64,000 bases of DNA from Bifidobacterium tibiigranuli. GTDB lineage: Bacteria; Actinomycetota; Actinomycetes; Actinomycetales; Bifidobacteriaceae. The stretch is taken from NCBI RefSeq assembly GCF_009371885.1, contig NZ_QLZA01000004.1:160269-224268 (forward strand), given 5' to 3'. Shown piece by piece: positions 26,614 through 35,727 of the stretch (position 1 is the stretch's first letter; the number at the start of each line of letters is the position of its first letter). Position numbers and translations under genes: made by a program. The notes beneath the pieces were generated by a model. The model saw nothing but the letters and a program-made list of their open reading frames with translations, ran no database searches and was not told where the DNA came from.

Positions 26614-27378
26614 ATGGTTGAAATCAAGAATATGATGGGCGACGCGACCGTGATTCGCGCCGATGGCCGCACAATCGACGAGCTGCGGCCGGTGAAGATA
26701 ACCCGCCACTTCACCGATGCGCCGGAAGGCTCGGTGCTGATCGAATGCGGCAACACGCGCGTGATGTGCACGGCGACATTCACGGACAGCGTTCCGCGCT
26801 GGCGACGCGATTCCGGTCTCGGCTGGGTCACCGCCGAATACGCGATGCTGCCCCGCGCCACTTCCCAGCGCACCGACCGCGAGTCGGTACGCGGCAAGAT
26901 CGGCGGCCGCACGCATGAAATCAGCCGTCTCGTGGGCCGCTGCCTGCGTGGCATCATCGATATGAAGACACTGGGCGAGAATCAGATTCAGCTTGACTGC
27001 GATGTGCTGCAGGCTGATGGCGGCACGCGCACCGCCTCCGTCACCGGCGCGTATGTGGCGCTGGTGGACGCGCTGCGCTGGGCCGAGGAACAGCACCACA
27101 TCAAGTCGGCGGACAAGGTCATCACCGATGCCGTTTCCGCGGTTTCGGTCGGTGTGATCAGCGGCACCCCGATGCTGGATCTGCCTTACGTCGAGGACAG
27201 CCAGGCCATGACCGACATGAACGTGGCTATGACCGGCGCTGGCAATTTTATCGAGATTCAGGGCACCGCCGAGCATCGCCCCTTTAACCGCAAGGAGCTC
27301 GGCACGCTGCTGGACTTGGCCGAGAAGGGCAACCGCGAACTGCAGCAGGCCCAGAGCGAGGCCCTCGCACAGGGCTGA
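26614..27378 (+). CDS. rph: Ribonuclease PH
   Basis: A phosphorolytic 3'-exoribonuclease that trims tRNA precursors; 254 residues, normal length. Motifs: [58 protein letters not shown] (phosphate-binding Arg), [20 protein letters not shown] and the catalytic Asp region [20 protein letters not shown]. It is followed 90 bases later by rdgB, a common pairing. Confidence 0.97.
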   Translation: MVEIKNMMGDATVIRADGRTIDELRPVKITRHFTDAPEGSVLIECGNTRVMCTATFTDSVPRWRRDSGLGWVTAEYAMLPRATSQRTDRESVRGKIGGRTHEISRLVGRCLRGIIDMKTLGENQIQLDCDVLQADGGTRTASVTGAYVALVDALRWAEEQHHIKSADKVITDAVSAVSVGVISGTPMLDLPYVEDSQAMTDMNVAMTGAGNFIEIQGTAEHRPFNRKELGTLLDLAEKGNRELQQAQSEALAQG

Positions 27379-27468
27379 CGCGCTGGTGACCGCGAGCGTC
27401 ATCGATCGCCCGCATTCGCGCATTCGTACATTCGTACATCCACGCATTCATACATCGAGGGAGCATGC

Positions 27469-28170
27469 ATGAGAATCATCGTCGCCACGCATAACGAAGG
27501 CAAGCTGGTCGAGATTCGCCGCATCCTGCAGCAGGATCTGGGCGAGCTGGCAGACGGGGTGGAGCTGGTCTCTGCAGGGTCGCTGGGCTTGCCCGATCCG
27601 ATGGAAACCGGAACGACATTCGAGGAGAATGCCCTGCTCAAGGCGCGTGATGTCGCCAGCCGCACCGGCTCGCCGGCCATCGCCGACGACAGCGGCCTGA
27701 TAGTCGATGTGCTGGGCGCTGCACCCGGCATTCTTTCGGCGCGCTGGTCCGGCGTCCACGGCGACGACGGGGCGAACAACGCCCTGCTGCTGGCCCAGAT
27801 CGCGGACATCCCCGACGCGCATCGCACCGCGCGCTTCCGTTGTGCCGCCGCGCTCGCGGTGCCGGAGGGTCTTGCGACGACTGCTGCTGGCGTTGCCGAT
27901 AATGCAGACACAACACCAACCGCGTACGCCATCGCCGCGCAATATGTGCAGACCGGCGATATGCCGGGTCGCATCATCCGCACGCCGCGTGGCGAGCAGG
28001 GCTTTGGCTACGATCCGCTTTTCGTGCCCGATGACCAGCCCGGTCGCACGAATGAGCACGGCGAGCCGCTGACCAGCGCCGAGATGACGCCGGCCGAAAA
28101 GAACGCCATCTCCCATCGCGGCAAGGCCATCGCCGCGTTGATGCCCAGCATCGAGCGGCTATTGCAGTGA
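27469..28170 (+). CDS. rdgB: Non-canonical purine NTP pyrophosphatase (RdgB/HAM1)
   Basis: Removes dITP/XTP from the nucleotide pool. The 233-residue protein shows IIVATHNEGKLVEIRRIL, TFEENALLKARDVASRTG, IADDSGLIVDVLGAAPGILS and GEQGFGYDPLFVPDD, all family hallmarks. It is about 30 residues longer than usual owing to an Ala/Thr-rich insertion at about 140-165 (LATTAAGVADNADTTPTAYA). GGGAG lies six bases before ATG 27469. Confidence 0.95.
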   Translation: MRIIVATHNEGKLVEIRRILQQDLGELADGVELVSAGSLGLPDPMETGTTFEENALLKARDVASRTGSPAIADDSGLIVDVLGAAPGILSARWSGVHGDDGANNALLLAQIADIPDAHRTARFRCAAALAVPEGLATTAAGVADNADTTPTAYAIAAQYVQTGDMPGRIIRTPRGEQGFGYDPLFVPDDQPGRTNEHGEPLTSAEMTPAEKNAISHRGKAIAALMPSIERLLQ

Positions 28171-28176
28171 TATCGA

Positions 28177-28211
28177 CTCACACTTTTTCGCGCGCCGCAA
28201 AAAAGTGTGAG
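28177..28211. terminator. Bidirectional terminator / CTCACACTTTTT palindrome, copy 1
   Basis: CTCACACTTTTT pairs with AAAAAAGTGTGAG across a GC-rich loop. It lies between convergent rdgB and the AEC gene and gives a T-rich arm on both strands. Close relatives occur at 63379-63417 and 63510-63548. Confidence 0.85.
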
Positions 28212-28217
28212 CCGCAT

Positions 28218-29219
28218 CTATATACCGACCAAAAAGTGGAATCCCATCATCATCACGATGGCAATTATGGCGGTCAGCGACAGCGTGAAACCGGCGAGCC
28301 GGGCGTTGCCAAGCACTTTGTCAGTGAACATCGTGGAGAACATCGCCGTCGGAGCCAGGCAGCACAATGCCACAGCCTCGCGCATGAGCGGGTCGAAGGG
28401 GAGTAGGAACCAGGCTGCCGCCGCGAAAATCAATGAGCACGGCAGCCGCCAGCCGATCACCGTAAAGACGGCTTTGACGTCGTGTGAGTCCCGCGGCAAT
28501 TCAGTGAGCATGCCGACCATAAGCATCGAGCAGAAGGCGTTGGCTGAGGCGAAGGGCTGCGCAACCGTCGCGGTCCACGCCGGCAGTTTGAAGTCGATCA
28601 GCGTCAACAGCACCATCAGCATGTACGTGTCGAACGAGGGCGATGTGAGGAAACCGCGCGCCACATTGCGTCGCAGGGCGCGTCGCCGCAGCCGCCGGGC
28701 ATCACGGTCGACTGGGCGGGTGTACGGCAGAGTCGGCGCAGCTCCGGCGTGCTGTTGCGTGAGGGTCTTGCCGGGTTCGATGTGCAGCAGCGTCTGCATG
28801 ATGACGTTAGTGCCGGCCGCGACCATGACGCTGTTGCCGATGTCGAACATCGCCGCAGGGATGAGCGCCGCCGGGCCGAGCAGGGACTGCAGCATGGGGA
28901 AGCAGAAGCAGCCGACGTTGAACCCGGAGCCGTTGAGCATGAGGAACGCGCGGTCGCTCACCGGGCGGTGCCGTGAAGTCAGGAAGATTGCCAGCGCGGG
29001 CAGCAGCGCGGCCATGAGCGAGAACGCCGAGATGGCGAGCAGACTGATGTGGTGTGGGTTGGTGGCGAAGGAGTAGATGATGGCGCCGGGCAGCACCAGA
29101 TTGAATTCGGCGGTCTGCAGCACGCGGTAGTCGAGCGGGCCGAACAGGCGCGTGCGCTTGAACAGGTATCCGGCCAGGATGATGAGCAACAGCGTCGTCG
29201 GCTGGATGATCGCAGACAT
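28218..29219 (-). CDS. AEC family transporter (auxin efflux carrier-like permease)
   Basis: A 333-residue membrane protein of the AEC/bile-acid-sodium-symporter fold with about ten helices. Family text: LLLIILAGYLFKRTRLFGP, NLVLPGAIIYSFATN, LMLNGSGFNVGCFCFPMLQS and FDIGNSVMVAAGTN. A basic cytoplasmic loop (DARRLRRRALRRNVARG) separates the halves. Bacterial members export or import small organic acids such as malate; the substrate here is unknown. I chose ATG 29219 (AGAGGAAG upstream), discarding a 149-residue hydrophilic N-terminal extension that runs through tRNA-Leu. Confidence 0.88.
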   Translation of the reverse strand: MSAIIQPTTLLLIILAGYLFKRTRLFGPLDYRVLQTAEFNLVLPGAIIYSFATNPHHISLLAISAFSLMAALLPALAIFLTSRHRPVSDRAFLMLNGSGFNVGCFCFPMLQSLLGPAALIPAAMFDIGNSVMVAAGTNVIMQTLLHIEPGKTLTQQHAGAAPTLPYTRPVDRDARRLRRRALRRNVARGFLTSPSFDTYMLMVLLTLIDFKLPAWTATVAQPFASANAFCSMLMVGMLTELPRDSHDVKAVFTVIGWRLPCSLIFAAAAWFLLPFDPLMREAVALCCLAPTAMFSTMFTDKVLGNARLAGFTLSLTAIIAIVMMMGFHFLVGI

Positions 29220-29401
29220 GACTTCCTCTTCTCTGGGCTGGCGGCGGTGTTCGCGGCTGGTATGCCACCAGCCATGATAGGCCCACGCTGTTATCGGGCA
29301 TGGATTGGATATCATCGCCGATACTGCTCTGATGCTGCTTCGCTCCCGAAGGCATGCTAGATTAATGGGGGCCATGCGACCATTACGGTTGCGCTGGCCT
29401 C

Positions 29402-29485
29402 GCGCACATGGCGGAATTGGTATACGCGCAGGATTTAGGTTCCTGTGGCCTTGCGGCCGTGAGGGTTCGAGCCCCTTTGTGCGCA
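29402..29485 (+). tRNA. tRNA-Leu (anticodon UAG)
   Basis: Acceptor arms GCGCACA / TGTGCGC, discriminator A, anticodon loop ATTTAGGT giving UAG, and a long variable arm (class II) as required for Leu. T-loop GGTTCGAGCCC. CCA is not encoded. 84 bases. Confidence 0.95.
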
Positions 29486-29799
29486 CGCGGTGCGTGTGAA
29501 ACGCTGCGTCTTTGAACCACGACACCTCTGAAACGCAGTGCCTTGACAACACGCATACTGTTGAACCACACACATCTGCACCACACACATTGTGTTTTTG
29601 CAACACCGTGTCCGCAAAGTGTGATATTTCCCTCATAATCGGGTGAATCGGCTGCGCGTCGCCCATTGTTACACGTTTCGAGACCCGACCGTATATATAC
29701 TTTAGGTGAATAAGTCAGGCAGTGGTTTCGACGCGGCGCGATGCGGCGTCGTTCGGCGCTGCCTACGCAGAAGCAGTCTCATCGTACGAAGGTGGCATT
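29486..29799. other. Intergenic region between tRNA-Leu and ndh, with degenerate repeats
   Basis: At 29508-29625 there are roughly 16-base degenerate units around TTGAACCAC and ACCACACACAT. Further right, TATATACT at 29694-29701 is a plausible -10 for ndh. No -35 at consensus spacing is clear. Confidence 0.5.
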
Positions 29800-30975
29800 A
29801 TGACGACAATTGCTGTTCTAGGCGCGGGCTATGCAGGCATGCGCACGGTCAAGCGACTGGTCCATGAGAAAGTCGATGCGCGCATCGTCCTGATCAACAA
29901 CAATCCCTATCACTACGAATCCACCCAGCTGCACGAGATCGCAGCCGGGACCAAGGAGCCGTCCGACATCACCTTCGACATCCGCGATGCCGTCTCGGAC
30001 AAGGTCGAGGTCGTCATCGACGCGGTGGAGCGCATCGATCGGGAGCACAGCCAGGTGATCCTCAAGGAAGGGGAGCCGCTCGCCTACGACTATCTGGTCA
30101 ACGCGCTGGGCTTCGAATCGGAGACCTTCGGCATCCCGGGCGCCGAGGAGAACAGCGTGTCGTTCAACAACATCGACTCCGCGCTCGCCGTGCGCGAGCA
30201 TATGGAGAAGACGCTGGCGAACTACGCGACCAGTCACGACGAGAACGACCTGCACATCGTGGTGTGCGGAGCCGGATTCACCGGCATCGAGCTGCTCGGC
30301 GAACTCGCCTGGCGCGTGCCGCAGCTGGCGAAGCAGTATTCGCTGCCCGAAGATCTCATCCGCATCACCTGCGTCGAGGCCTCGCCGAAGATTCTGGCGA
30401 TGCTGCCTGACAATCTCTCGAAGTGGGCGGTGGACTATCTCATCTCCAAGGGCATCGAGATTCATAACGGCATCGTGATCACCGAGGTCAGGCCCGGCGT
30501 CGTGGTGACGGCGGATCAGGAGTTCCACGCCAACACGATCATCTGGACCACCGGCGTGCGCGGCAGCCATGTGATCTGCGACTCCGGCTATGACCAGAAG
30601 CGCAACCGCGTGGTCGTCGAGGACGATCTGTCCGTCAAGGGCCATCCGAACGAGTTCCTCGTCGGCGATGTCAGCGCCGTGCCAGACGCCACGTCGGGCC
30701 GGCTCTACCCTACGACCGCGCAGATCTCCATCGCGCAGGCCGATGTCGTCGCAGCCAATGTCGCGGCGCGCCTGGCCGGCCGCGAACCGCACAAGTTCAC
30801 CTTCAAGAGCCTGGGCACGGTCTGCTCGCTCGGGCCGCACACCGGCGTGGCCGAGCTGAACGTGATGGGCCATTGGAAGCTCAAGGGCCACAAGGTCAGC
30901 ATGGTCAAGCGCATGGTCAACGACCGCTCCGTGTTCGAGCTGGCGCATCTCAAGGAAATGCTGGAAAGCAACTAG
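29800..30975 (+). CDS. ndh: Type II NADH dehydrogenase (NDH-2)
   Basis: A 391-residue FAD/NAD disulfide-reductase-fold protein. The FAD-binding GAGYAG lies at the N-terminus (IAVLGAGYAGMRTVKRL), the second, NAD-binding Rossmann motif is VVCGAGFTGIELLGELAW, and the C-terminal FAD contact reads FLVGDVSAVPDA. NDH-2 passes electrons from NADH to quinone without proton pumping. Placement directly before cydAB makes this the likely electron input for cytochrome bd. I chose ATG 29800, with GAAGGTGG five bases upstream; the longer frame adds 26 non-conserved residues. Confidence 0.87.
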   Translation: MTTIAVLGAGYAGMRTVKRLVHEKVDARIVLINNNPYHYESTQLHEIAAGTKEPSDITFDIRDAVSDKVEVVIDAVERIDREHSQVILKEGEPLAYDYLVNALGFESETFGIPGAEENSVSFNNIDSALAVREHMEKTLANYATSHDENDLHIVVCGAGFTGIELLGELAWRVPQLAKQYSLPEDLIRITCVEASPKILAMLPDNLSKWAVDYLISKGIEIHNGIVITEVRPGVVVTADQEFHANTIIWTTGVRGSHVICDSGYDQKRNRVVVEDDLSVKGHPNEFLVGDVSAVPDATSGRLYPTTAQISIAQADVVAANVAARLAGREPHKFTFKSLGTVCSLGPHTGVAELNVMGHWKLKGHKVSMVKRMVNDRSVFELAHLKEMLESN

Positions 30976-31016
30976 CAACTAGACGCTCGGCACACTAGCG
31001 CTCGGTAGACTGGTAC

Positions 31017-31085
31017 TCAATAAACACAGTGCTTGAATAAACACAGTACTGGCTAACAGGCACTGAATACCAAGTACTGAGCAAC
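31017..31085. repeat. AATAAACACAGT repeats ahead of cydA
   Basis: CAATAAACACAGTGCTTG and GAATAAACACAGTACTGG are near-identical neighbours (18-base period), followed by degenerate copies (AACAGGCACTGAATACC). They are related to repeats at 23674-23750. Confidence 0.65.
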
Positions 31086-31169
31086 TGGGCAGGGCCGCCC
31101 GCCGGGCATGGCGCGTGGCTTTGCCCGGGCAGACATCGTGCGAAACATCGTTCGAAAAGAGGCATAATC

Positions 31170-32705
31170 GTGGGATTATCCATTCTGGGGCTGTCGCGAT
31201 TCCAGTTCGCGATGACGACCATCTATCATTTCTTCTTCATCCCGGTTTCGATCGGGCTGGCGCTCGCCGTGGCCATCATGGAGACGATCTACGCGGTGAA
31301 CAAGAACCCGCTGTACCTGAAAATGGCGAAATTCTGGGGCAAGATCTTCCTGCTCAGCTTCGCCGTGGGCGTGGTCACCGGCATCATCCAGGAGTTCCAG
31401 TTCGGCATGAACTGGTCGAACTACTCGCGTTTCATGGGTGATATCTTCGGTGCGCCGCTCGCCATCGAGGCGCTGCTCGCCTTCTTCCTGGAATCTACCT
31501 TCATCGGCGTGTGGATGTTCACCTGGGACCGCTTCAAGCCCGGCGTGCATGCGCTCTTCATCTGGCTGACCTGGCTGGGTTCGACCCTCTCGGCCATCTG
31601 GATTCTGGCGGCCAACAGCTTCATGCAGCATCCGACCGGCTTCGAAATCGACAAGGCGACCGGGCACGTGCGGCTGCGCAGCTTCATGGACGTGGTCGCC
31701 AATCCGCAGCTGTGGCGAGCCTTCCCGCACGTCATCTTCGCGGCGGTGATGACCGGCGGCATGATCATCCTGGGCATGAGTGCCTTCGCCATGCTGCACA
31801 AGCGCACGCAGCAGCATGACGGCGACAAGGCCTTCTTCACCAAGTCGATTCGCTTCGGCGCGGTGGTCGCGCTCGTGGGTGCCGTGTTCGTCACGTATGC
31901 CGGCGATTTGCAGACGCAGTTCATCATCAAGGATCAGCCGATGAAGTTCGCGGCGACAGAAGCCATCTACGAGGACACCAAGGATCCGGCGCCGTGGGCC
32001 GTCGTCTCGCTAATCAACGAGAATGACAAGACCGCCAAGAGCATCGAAATCCCGTACATGCTTTCGCTGCTCTCGTATCATAAGGCTTCCGGCTCGGTCA
32101 AGGGCATGGATACGGTCGACAAGGAGCTGCACGAGCAGTACGACGCGAAGTTCGGCAAGGATATGAACTACTACGTGCCGGTCAATGCGCTGTTCTGGAG
32201 CTTTAGATTCATGGCGCTTTCCGCGGCGATATCAGGGCTGGCCTCGATTCTGGCGCTGTGGTTCACGCGCAAGGGCAAGGGTGATGGCACAGGCACGCTG
32301 ATGAACTATCGCTGGCTGCTGTGGATCATGGGCGCATGCACGTTCGTGCCGTTCATCGGCACTACCGGCGGCTGGCTCATCACCGAGCTCGGCCGCTACC
32401 CGTGGATCGTCTACGGGCTGCTGACCATTGCCGACGGCGTCTCGCCGACCGCCACCGTGCCGGGGCTGTTGTTCACCAACATCGTCTACTTCCTGCTGTT
32501 CCTGCTGCTGGGCGCGGTGATGATCTTCTACTCGCGCCGGGTGCTGTACCAAGGGCCGGACGGCGAGGGCGAGCTGCCGGTGAGGCAGTCCAAGGCGGCT
32601 AAGGCGGCTAAGGCGAAGTCAACGGACTCTGCGGCTGCTGGTGCTGCTGCATCGGCTGCAATCGCCGGTAAGTCGGGCGCTGAAAGGAGCGTGGCACTCT
32701 CATGA
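31170..32705 (+). CDS. cydA: Cytochrome bd ubiquinol/menaquinol oxidase subunit I
   Basis: The haem-bearing quinol-oxidising subunit, 511 residues. His20 in MTTIYHFFF is the expected haem ligand; FGMNWSNYSRFMGDIFGAPLAIE and FLESTFIGVW are conserved, as is GGWLITELGRYPW near the C-terminus. The Q-loop is of the short type, as in Gram-positive bacteria. An Ala-rich tail (AAKAAKAKSTDSAAAGAAAS) ends the protein. GTG 31170 follows AAAAGAGGCATAATC. The stop overlaps the cydB ATG (ATGA). Confidence 0.96.
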   Translation: MGLSILGLSRFQFAMTTIYHFFFIPVSIGLALAVAIMETIYAVNKNPLYLKMAKFWGKIFLLSFAVGVVTGIIQEFQFGMNWSNYSRFMGDIFGAPLAIEALLAFFLESTFIGVWMFTWDRFKPGVHALFIWLTWLGSTLSAIWILAANSFMQHPTGFEIDKATGHVRLRSFMDVVANPQLWRAFPHVIFAAVMTGGMIILGMSAFAMLHKRTQQHDGDKAFFTKSIRFGAVVALVGAVFVTYAGDLQTQFIIKDQPMKFAATEAIYEDTKDPAPWAVVSLINENDKTAKSIEIPYMLSLLSYHKASGSVKGMDTVDKELHEQYDAKFGKDMNYYVPVNALFWSFRFMALSAAISGLASILALWFTRKGKGDGTGTLMNYRWLLWIMGACTFVPFIGTTGGWLITELGRYPWIVYGLLTIADGVSPTATVPGLLFTNIVYFLLFLLLGAVMIFYSRRVLYQGPDGEGELPVRQSKAAKAAKAKSTDSAAAGAAASAAIAGKSGAERSVALS

Positions 32706-33745
32706 GTTTCCTGCAAGGTTTATGGTTCTTTGTCATTGCGCTGCTGTTCGCGCTGTTCCTGGTGCTCGACGGGCTTGACTTCGGCGTCGGCATGTCTACG
32801 CGCTTCGTGGCGGAGAATGGCCGCGAACGCAGCCTGTTCATGCGCGCTATCGGCCCGCACTGGGACGGCAACGAGGTGTGGCTCATCACGGCAGGCGGCG
32901 CGATGTTCGCGGCCTTCCCGCTGTGGTACGCCAGCCTGTTCTCCGGCTACTACATTCTGCTGTTCCTCGTGCTCGTGGCGCTGATTTTGCGTGGCGTGTC
33001 CTTCGAGTTCGCCGCGCACGCGCTCACCGACCGCGAACGCTCGGTGTGGCAGTGGGCGAATTTTGTCGGCAGCCTCTTCGCGCCGTTCTTCCTGGGCATG
33101 ATGCTCACCAGCCTCATCCAGGGCGTTCCGATGGACAAGCAGGGCAACGTCTGGGCAAGCTTCTTTGATGTGTTCAACTGGCTCTCCGTGGTCGGCGGCA
33201 TCGCAACCGTGTTCTTCTGCTTCGTGCACGGCCTGCATTTCCTGAGCCTCAAGCTCGACCACGATCTGTCGCGCAAAATGCTTAATGTGACGCAGAAAAT
33301 CTACTGGATTGCCTATCCGGCACTGGTAGTGTTCGTGATTCTCGCGCTGATTTTCACCGATTTCTATGCTGCCCGCCCGGTTTCGAGCTGGCTGATTACC
33401 GTGGTGATCCTCGCGACGACCATTTCCGGGCATGCGGCCGCGTTCGCGCATCGCGGCGGCTGGGCCTTCGTTTCCTCAGCTGTGACGCTGGCGGGCATCA
33501 TCGCCTTCATCTTCAACGGGCTGTTCCCGCGCGTGATGATCGCGACCAATCCGGCCAACGACCTGCTTATCAAGGACGCTTCGGCCTCGCCGTACACGAT
33601 GGGCATCATGACCGTCGTGCTGTGCGTGCTGCTGCCGGTCGTCGTGGCGTACTTCGTGTGGAGCTATGCGCTGCAGCGCAAGCGCCTGCCTGCCATCGAC
33701 GCGGCTGAGAGCAAGCCCAACGCGAATCTGGAATACGCTGGCTAG
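32702..33745 (+). CDS. cydB: Cytochrome bd oxidase subunit II
   Basis: A 347-residue CydB with eight to nine helices; text such as GLDFGVGMSTRFVAENGRER, IGPHWDGNEVWLITAGGAMF and ALILRGVSFEFAAH is diagnostic. It pairs with CydA to form the O2-reducing, energy-conserving bd oxidase. It overlaps cydA by four bases and ends ahead of a hairpin that separates it from cydDC. Confidence 0.96.
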   Translation: MSFLQGLWFFVIALLFALFLVLDGLDFGVGMSTRFVAENGRERSLFMRAIGPHWDGNEVWLITAGGAMFAAFPLWYASLFSGYYILLFLVLVALILRGVSFEFAAHALTDRERSVWQWANFVGSLFAPFFLGMMLTSLIQGVPMDKQGNVWASFFDVFNWLSVVGGIATVFFCFVHGLHFLSLKLDHDLSRKMLNVTQKIYWIAYPALVVFVILALIFTDFYAARPVSSWLITVVILATTISGHAAAFAHRGGWAFVSSAVTLAGIIAFIFNGLFPRVMIATNPANDLLIKDASASPYTMGIMTVVLCVLLPVVVAYFVWSYALQRKRLPAIDAAESKPNANLEYAG

Positions 33746-33812
33746 CGGATGCTGGTGTAGCGCAGCGCCCATAGTATTATAGGCCGCACTGCACAGTGAG
33801 ACTGCGAAAATC

Positions 33813-33851
33813 GCGAAGGCTGCGTTGGCGGAATGCCGGCGCAGCCTTCGC
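33813..33851 (+). terminator. Hairpin in the cydB-cydD gap
   Basis: A perfect 12-base stem GCGAAGGCTGCG with its complement, 15-base loop, followed by TTGAATT. It could attenuate read-through from cydAB into cydDC. Short GGTA(C/G)AGGGTAGC-like repeats follow at 33868-33902. Confidence 0.65.
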
Positions 33852-33930
33852 TTGAATTGATGCTGGGTAAGCGGTACAGGGTAGCGGTACTGGGTAGTGT
33901 GCGGCGCAAGGCCAGAAAAGAAGGTGTGCG

Positions 33931-35727
33931 GTGATCGACAAAAGCCTGTTTCGTTTCCCCGGGTTCAGGTGGGCCATGGGGATGCTGGCGATGCTTTCGC
34001 TGGTGCAGGGCGCCAGCATTGTGGCGCAAGCATATGGCCTGACCCGCGCGCTTGTGGAGATCTGGCAGCGGCACGCGCTATCGTCACTGCCGCTGCCCGT
34101 GGCGATATTTGCCGTGGCCTTCGCCTGTCGCCAGCTGTGCGAGGTGGGCAAGCAGCGGGTCGCCACCAGTTACGCAGGCGGCGTGGTCAGCGAACTGCGC
34201 CCGCAGGCGCAGCGCAAGATTTTCCGGCTTGGGCCGGCAGCGTTGGCTAAGAGGGGGACCGGCGCCTCGGTGACTATGCTCATCGACGGGCTTGATCAGA
34301 CCAAAACCTATATCCAGACCGTGCTGCCGAAGATGATGGATATGAGCTTCATCCCGGTTATCGTGCTGGTCGCCGTGTGGTCGCAAAGCTGGCTCAGCGG
34401 CCTGGTGCTGCTGCTCATGATGCCGCTGCTGTTCTTCTTCATGGCGATCCTGGGCATCGCCGCCCGCGACAAATCCGACAAGCAGTACGCCGAGTTCCGC
34501 GAGCTCAACAACACCTTCGTCGATACGATCCTGGGTCTGCCGACTCTGAAAATGCTCGGAGTCGACAAGGAGTACGAGCGCACGGTCGCCAGCGCCAGCG
34601 ACCGCTTCCGCAAGCGCACGAATAGCGTGCTCAGAGTGGCGATGACCTCCACCTTCGCGCTCGATTTCTTCACGACTTTGGCAATTGCGATTATGGCCGT
34701 GGCCTTGGGCAACGGGCTGATCAACGGCACGGTCGCGCTCTTCCCTGCGCTGCTCTCGCTGATACTCGCGCCGGAGTATTTCCTGCCCATCCGCCAGTTC
34801 GGCGACGACTACCACGCAACGCTCAACGGCAAGAACGCCTTGCAGGACATCAACGGGCTGCTTGATACGCCTGAATCCGAGCCGGACGACGAGCTTGACT
34901 GGCGAGGCTGGGGGAGCGATAGCACGCTGAGCGTGCGCGGGCTTGACTTTGCTTATGATGCCGAAGATGGCAATGAGGCTCATAGCGATACCGCAGCAGC
35001 CAACCAATCTGACGACGCCCACCCCGCGCTGCGCGATCTCTCCTTCACCCTGCATGGCTTCGAGAAAGTCGCCATCATCGGCCGGTCGGGCGCAGGCAAA
35101 TCGACGCTGATCGACCTGCTGGCCGGCTTCAACATCCCGCAGAGCGGCGCTGTCGAACTCGATGGGCAGCAGCTCACGCAGTTCAACGCGCCCGCCTGGC
35201 AGCGGCATATCAGCTATATTCCGCAGACGCCGTACATCTTCAGCGGCTCCATCGCCAGCAACATCCGCTTCTACAATCAGTCGGCGAGTGACAGCGATGT
35301 GCGCGCCGCCGCCGAGCAAGCCGGATTGGGCGATTGGCTCGGCACGCTTCCCGACGGCTTGGACACGCTGATAGGCGAGGGCAATCGCGGCATCAGCGGC
35401 GGGCAGGCGCAGCGCATCGCCCTAGCCCGGGTCATCGCAGACCATTCGCGCTCGATTCTGCTTTTCGACGAGCCGACCGCGCATTTGGACATCGAAACCG
35501 AATATGACCTCAAGCAGACCCTGCTGCCGCTTATGGAGAGCCACTTGGTGATATTCGCCACGCACCGGCTGCACTGGCTGGCGAACGTCGATAAGGTGCT
35601 CGTGCTGGACGGCGGGCGCATCACGGAAGCTGGCATGCCAGGCGAGCTGATAGGCCGGGGCGGCCCCCTGAGCGAGCTGATAGGCGAGCTGGGCGGCAAC
35701 CGGATTGAGGGGTACTTCAATGAATAA
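33931..35727 (+). CDS. cydD: CydD, ABC half-transporter for cytochrome bd assembly
   Basis: A 598-residue membrane plus ATPase protein. CydDC exports glutathione/cysteine or haem-related compounds required for bd oxidase maturation. The N-terminus (MLSLVQGASIVAQAYGLTRAL) and TMD text are CydD-like. The ATPase carries GRSGAGKST, ISGGQAQRIALAR and LLFDEPTAHLD. A Gly/Asp-rich interdomain insertion (DAEDGNEAHSDTAAANQSDD) lies near 345-365. GTG 33931 follows AAGAAGG. It overlaps cydC by eight bases. Confidence 0.93.
   Translation: MIDKSLFRFPGFRWAMGMLAMLSLVQGASIVAQAYGLTRALVEIWQRHALSSLPLPVAIFAVAFACRQLCEVGKQRVATSYAGGVVSELRPQAQRKIFRLGPAALAKRGTGASVTMLIDGLDQTKTYIQTVLPKMMDMSFIPVIVLVAVWSQSWLSGLVLLLMMPLLFFFMAILGIAARDKSDKQYAEFRELNNTFVDTILGLPTLKMLGVDKEYERTVASASDRFRKRTNSVLRVAMTSTFALDFFTTLAIAIMAVALGNGLINGTVALFPALLSLILAPEYFLPIRQFGDDYHATLNGKNALQDINGLLDTPESEPDDELDWRGWGSDSTLSVRGLDFAYDAEDGNEAHSDTAAANQSDDAHPALRDLSFTLHGFEKVAIIGRSGAGKSTLIDLLAGFNIPQSGAVELDGQQLTQFNAPAWQRHISYIPQTPYIFSGSIASNIRFYNQSASDSDVRAAAEQAGLGDWLGTLPDGLDTLIGEGNRGISGGQAQRIALARVIADHSRSILLFDEPTAHLDIETEYDLKQTLLPLMESHLVIFATHRLHWLANVDKVLVLDGGRITEAGMPGELIGRGGPLSELIGELGGNRIEGYFNE

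Noticed and set aside
28218..29666. 149-residue N-terminal extension of the AEC permease
   Set aside because: It would read through the tRNA-Leu gene, and a strong ribosome site marks ATG 29219.
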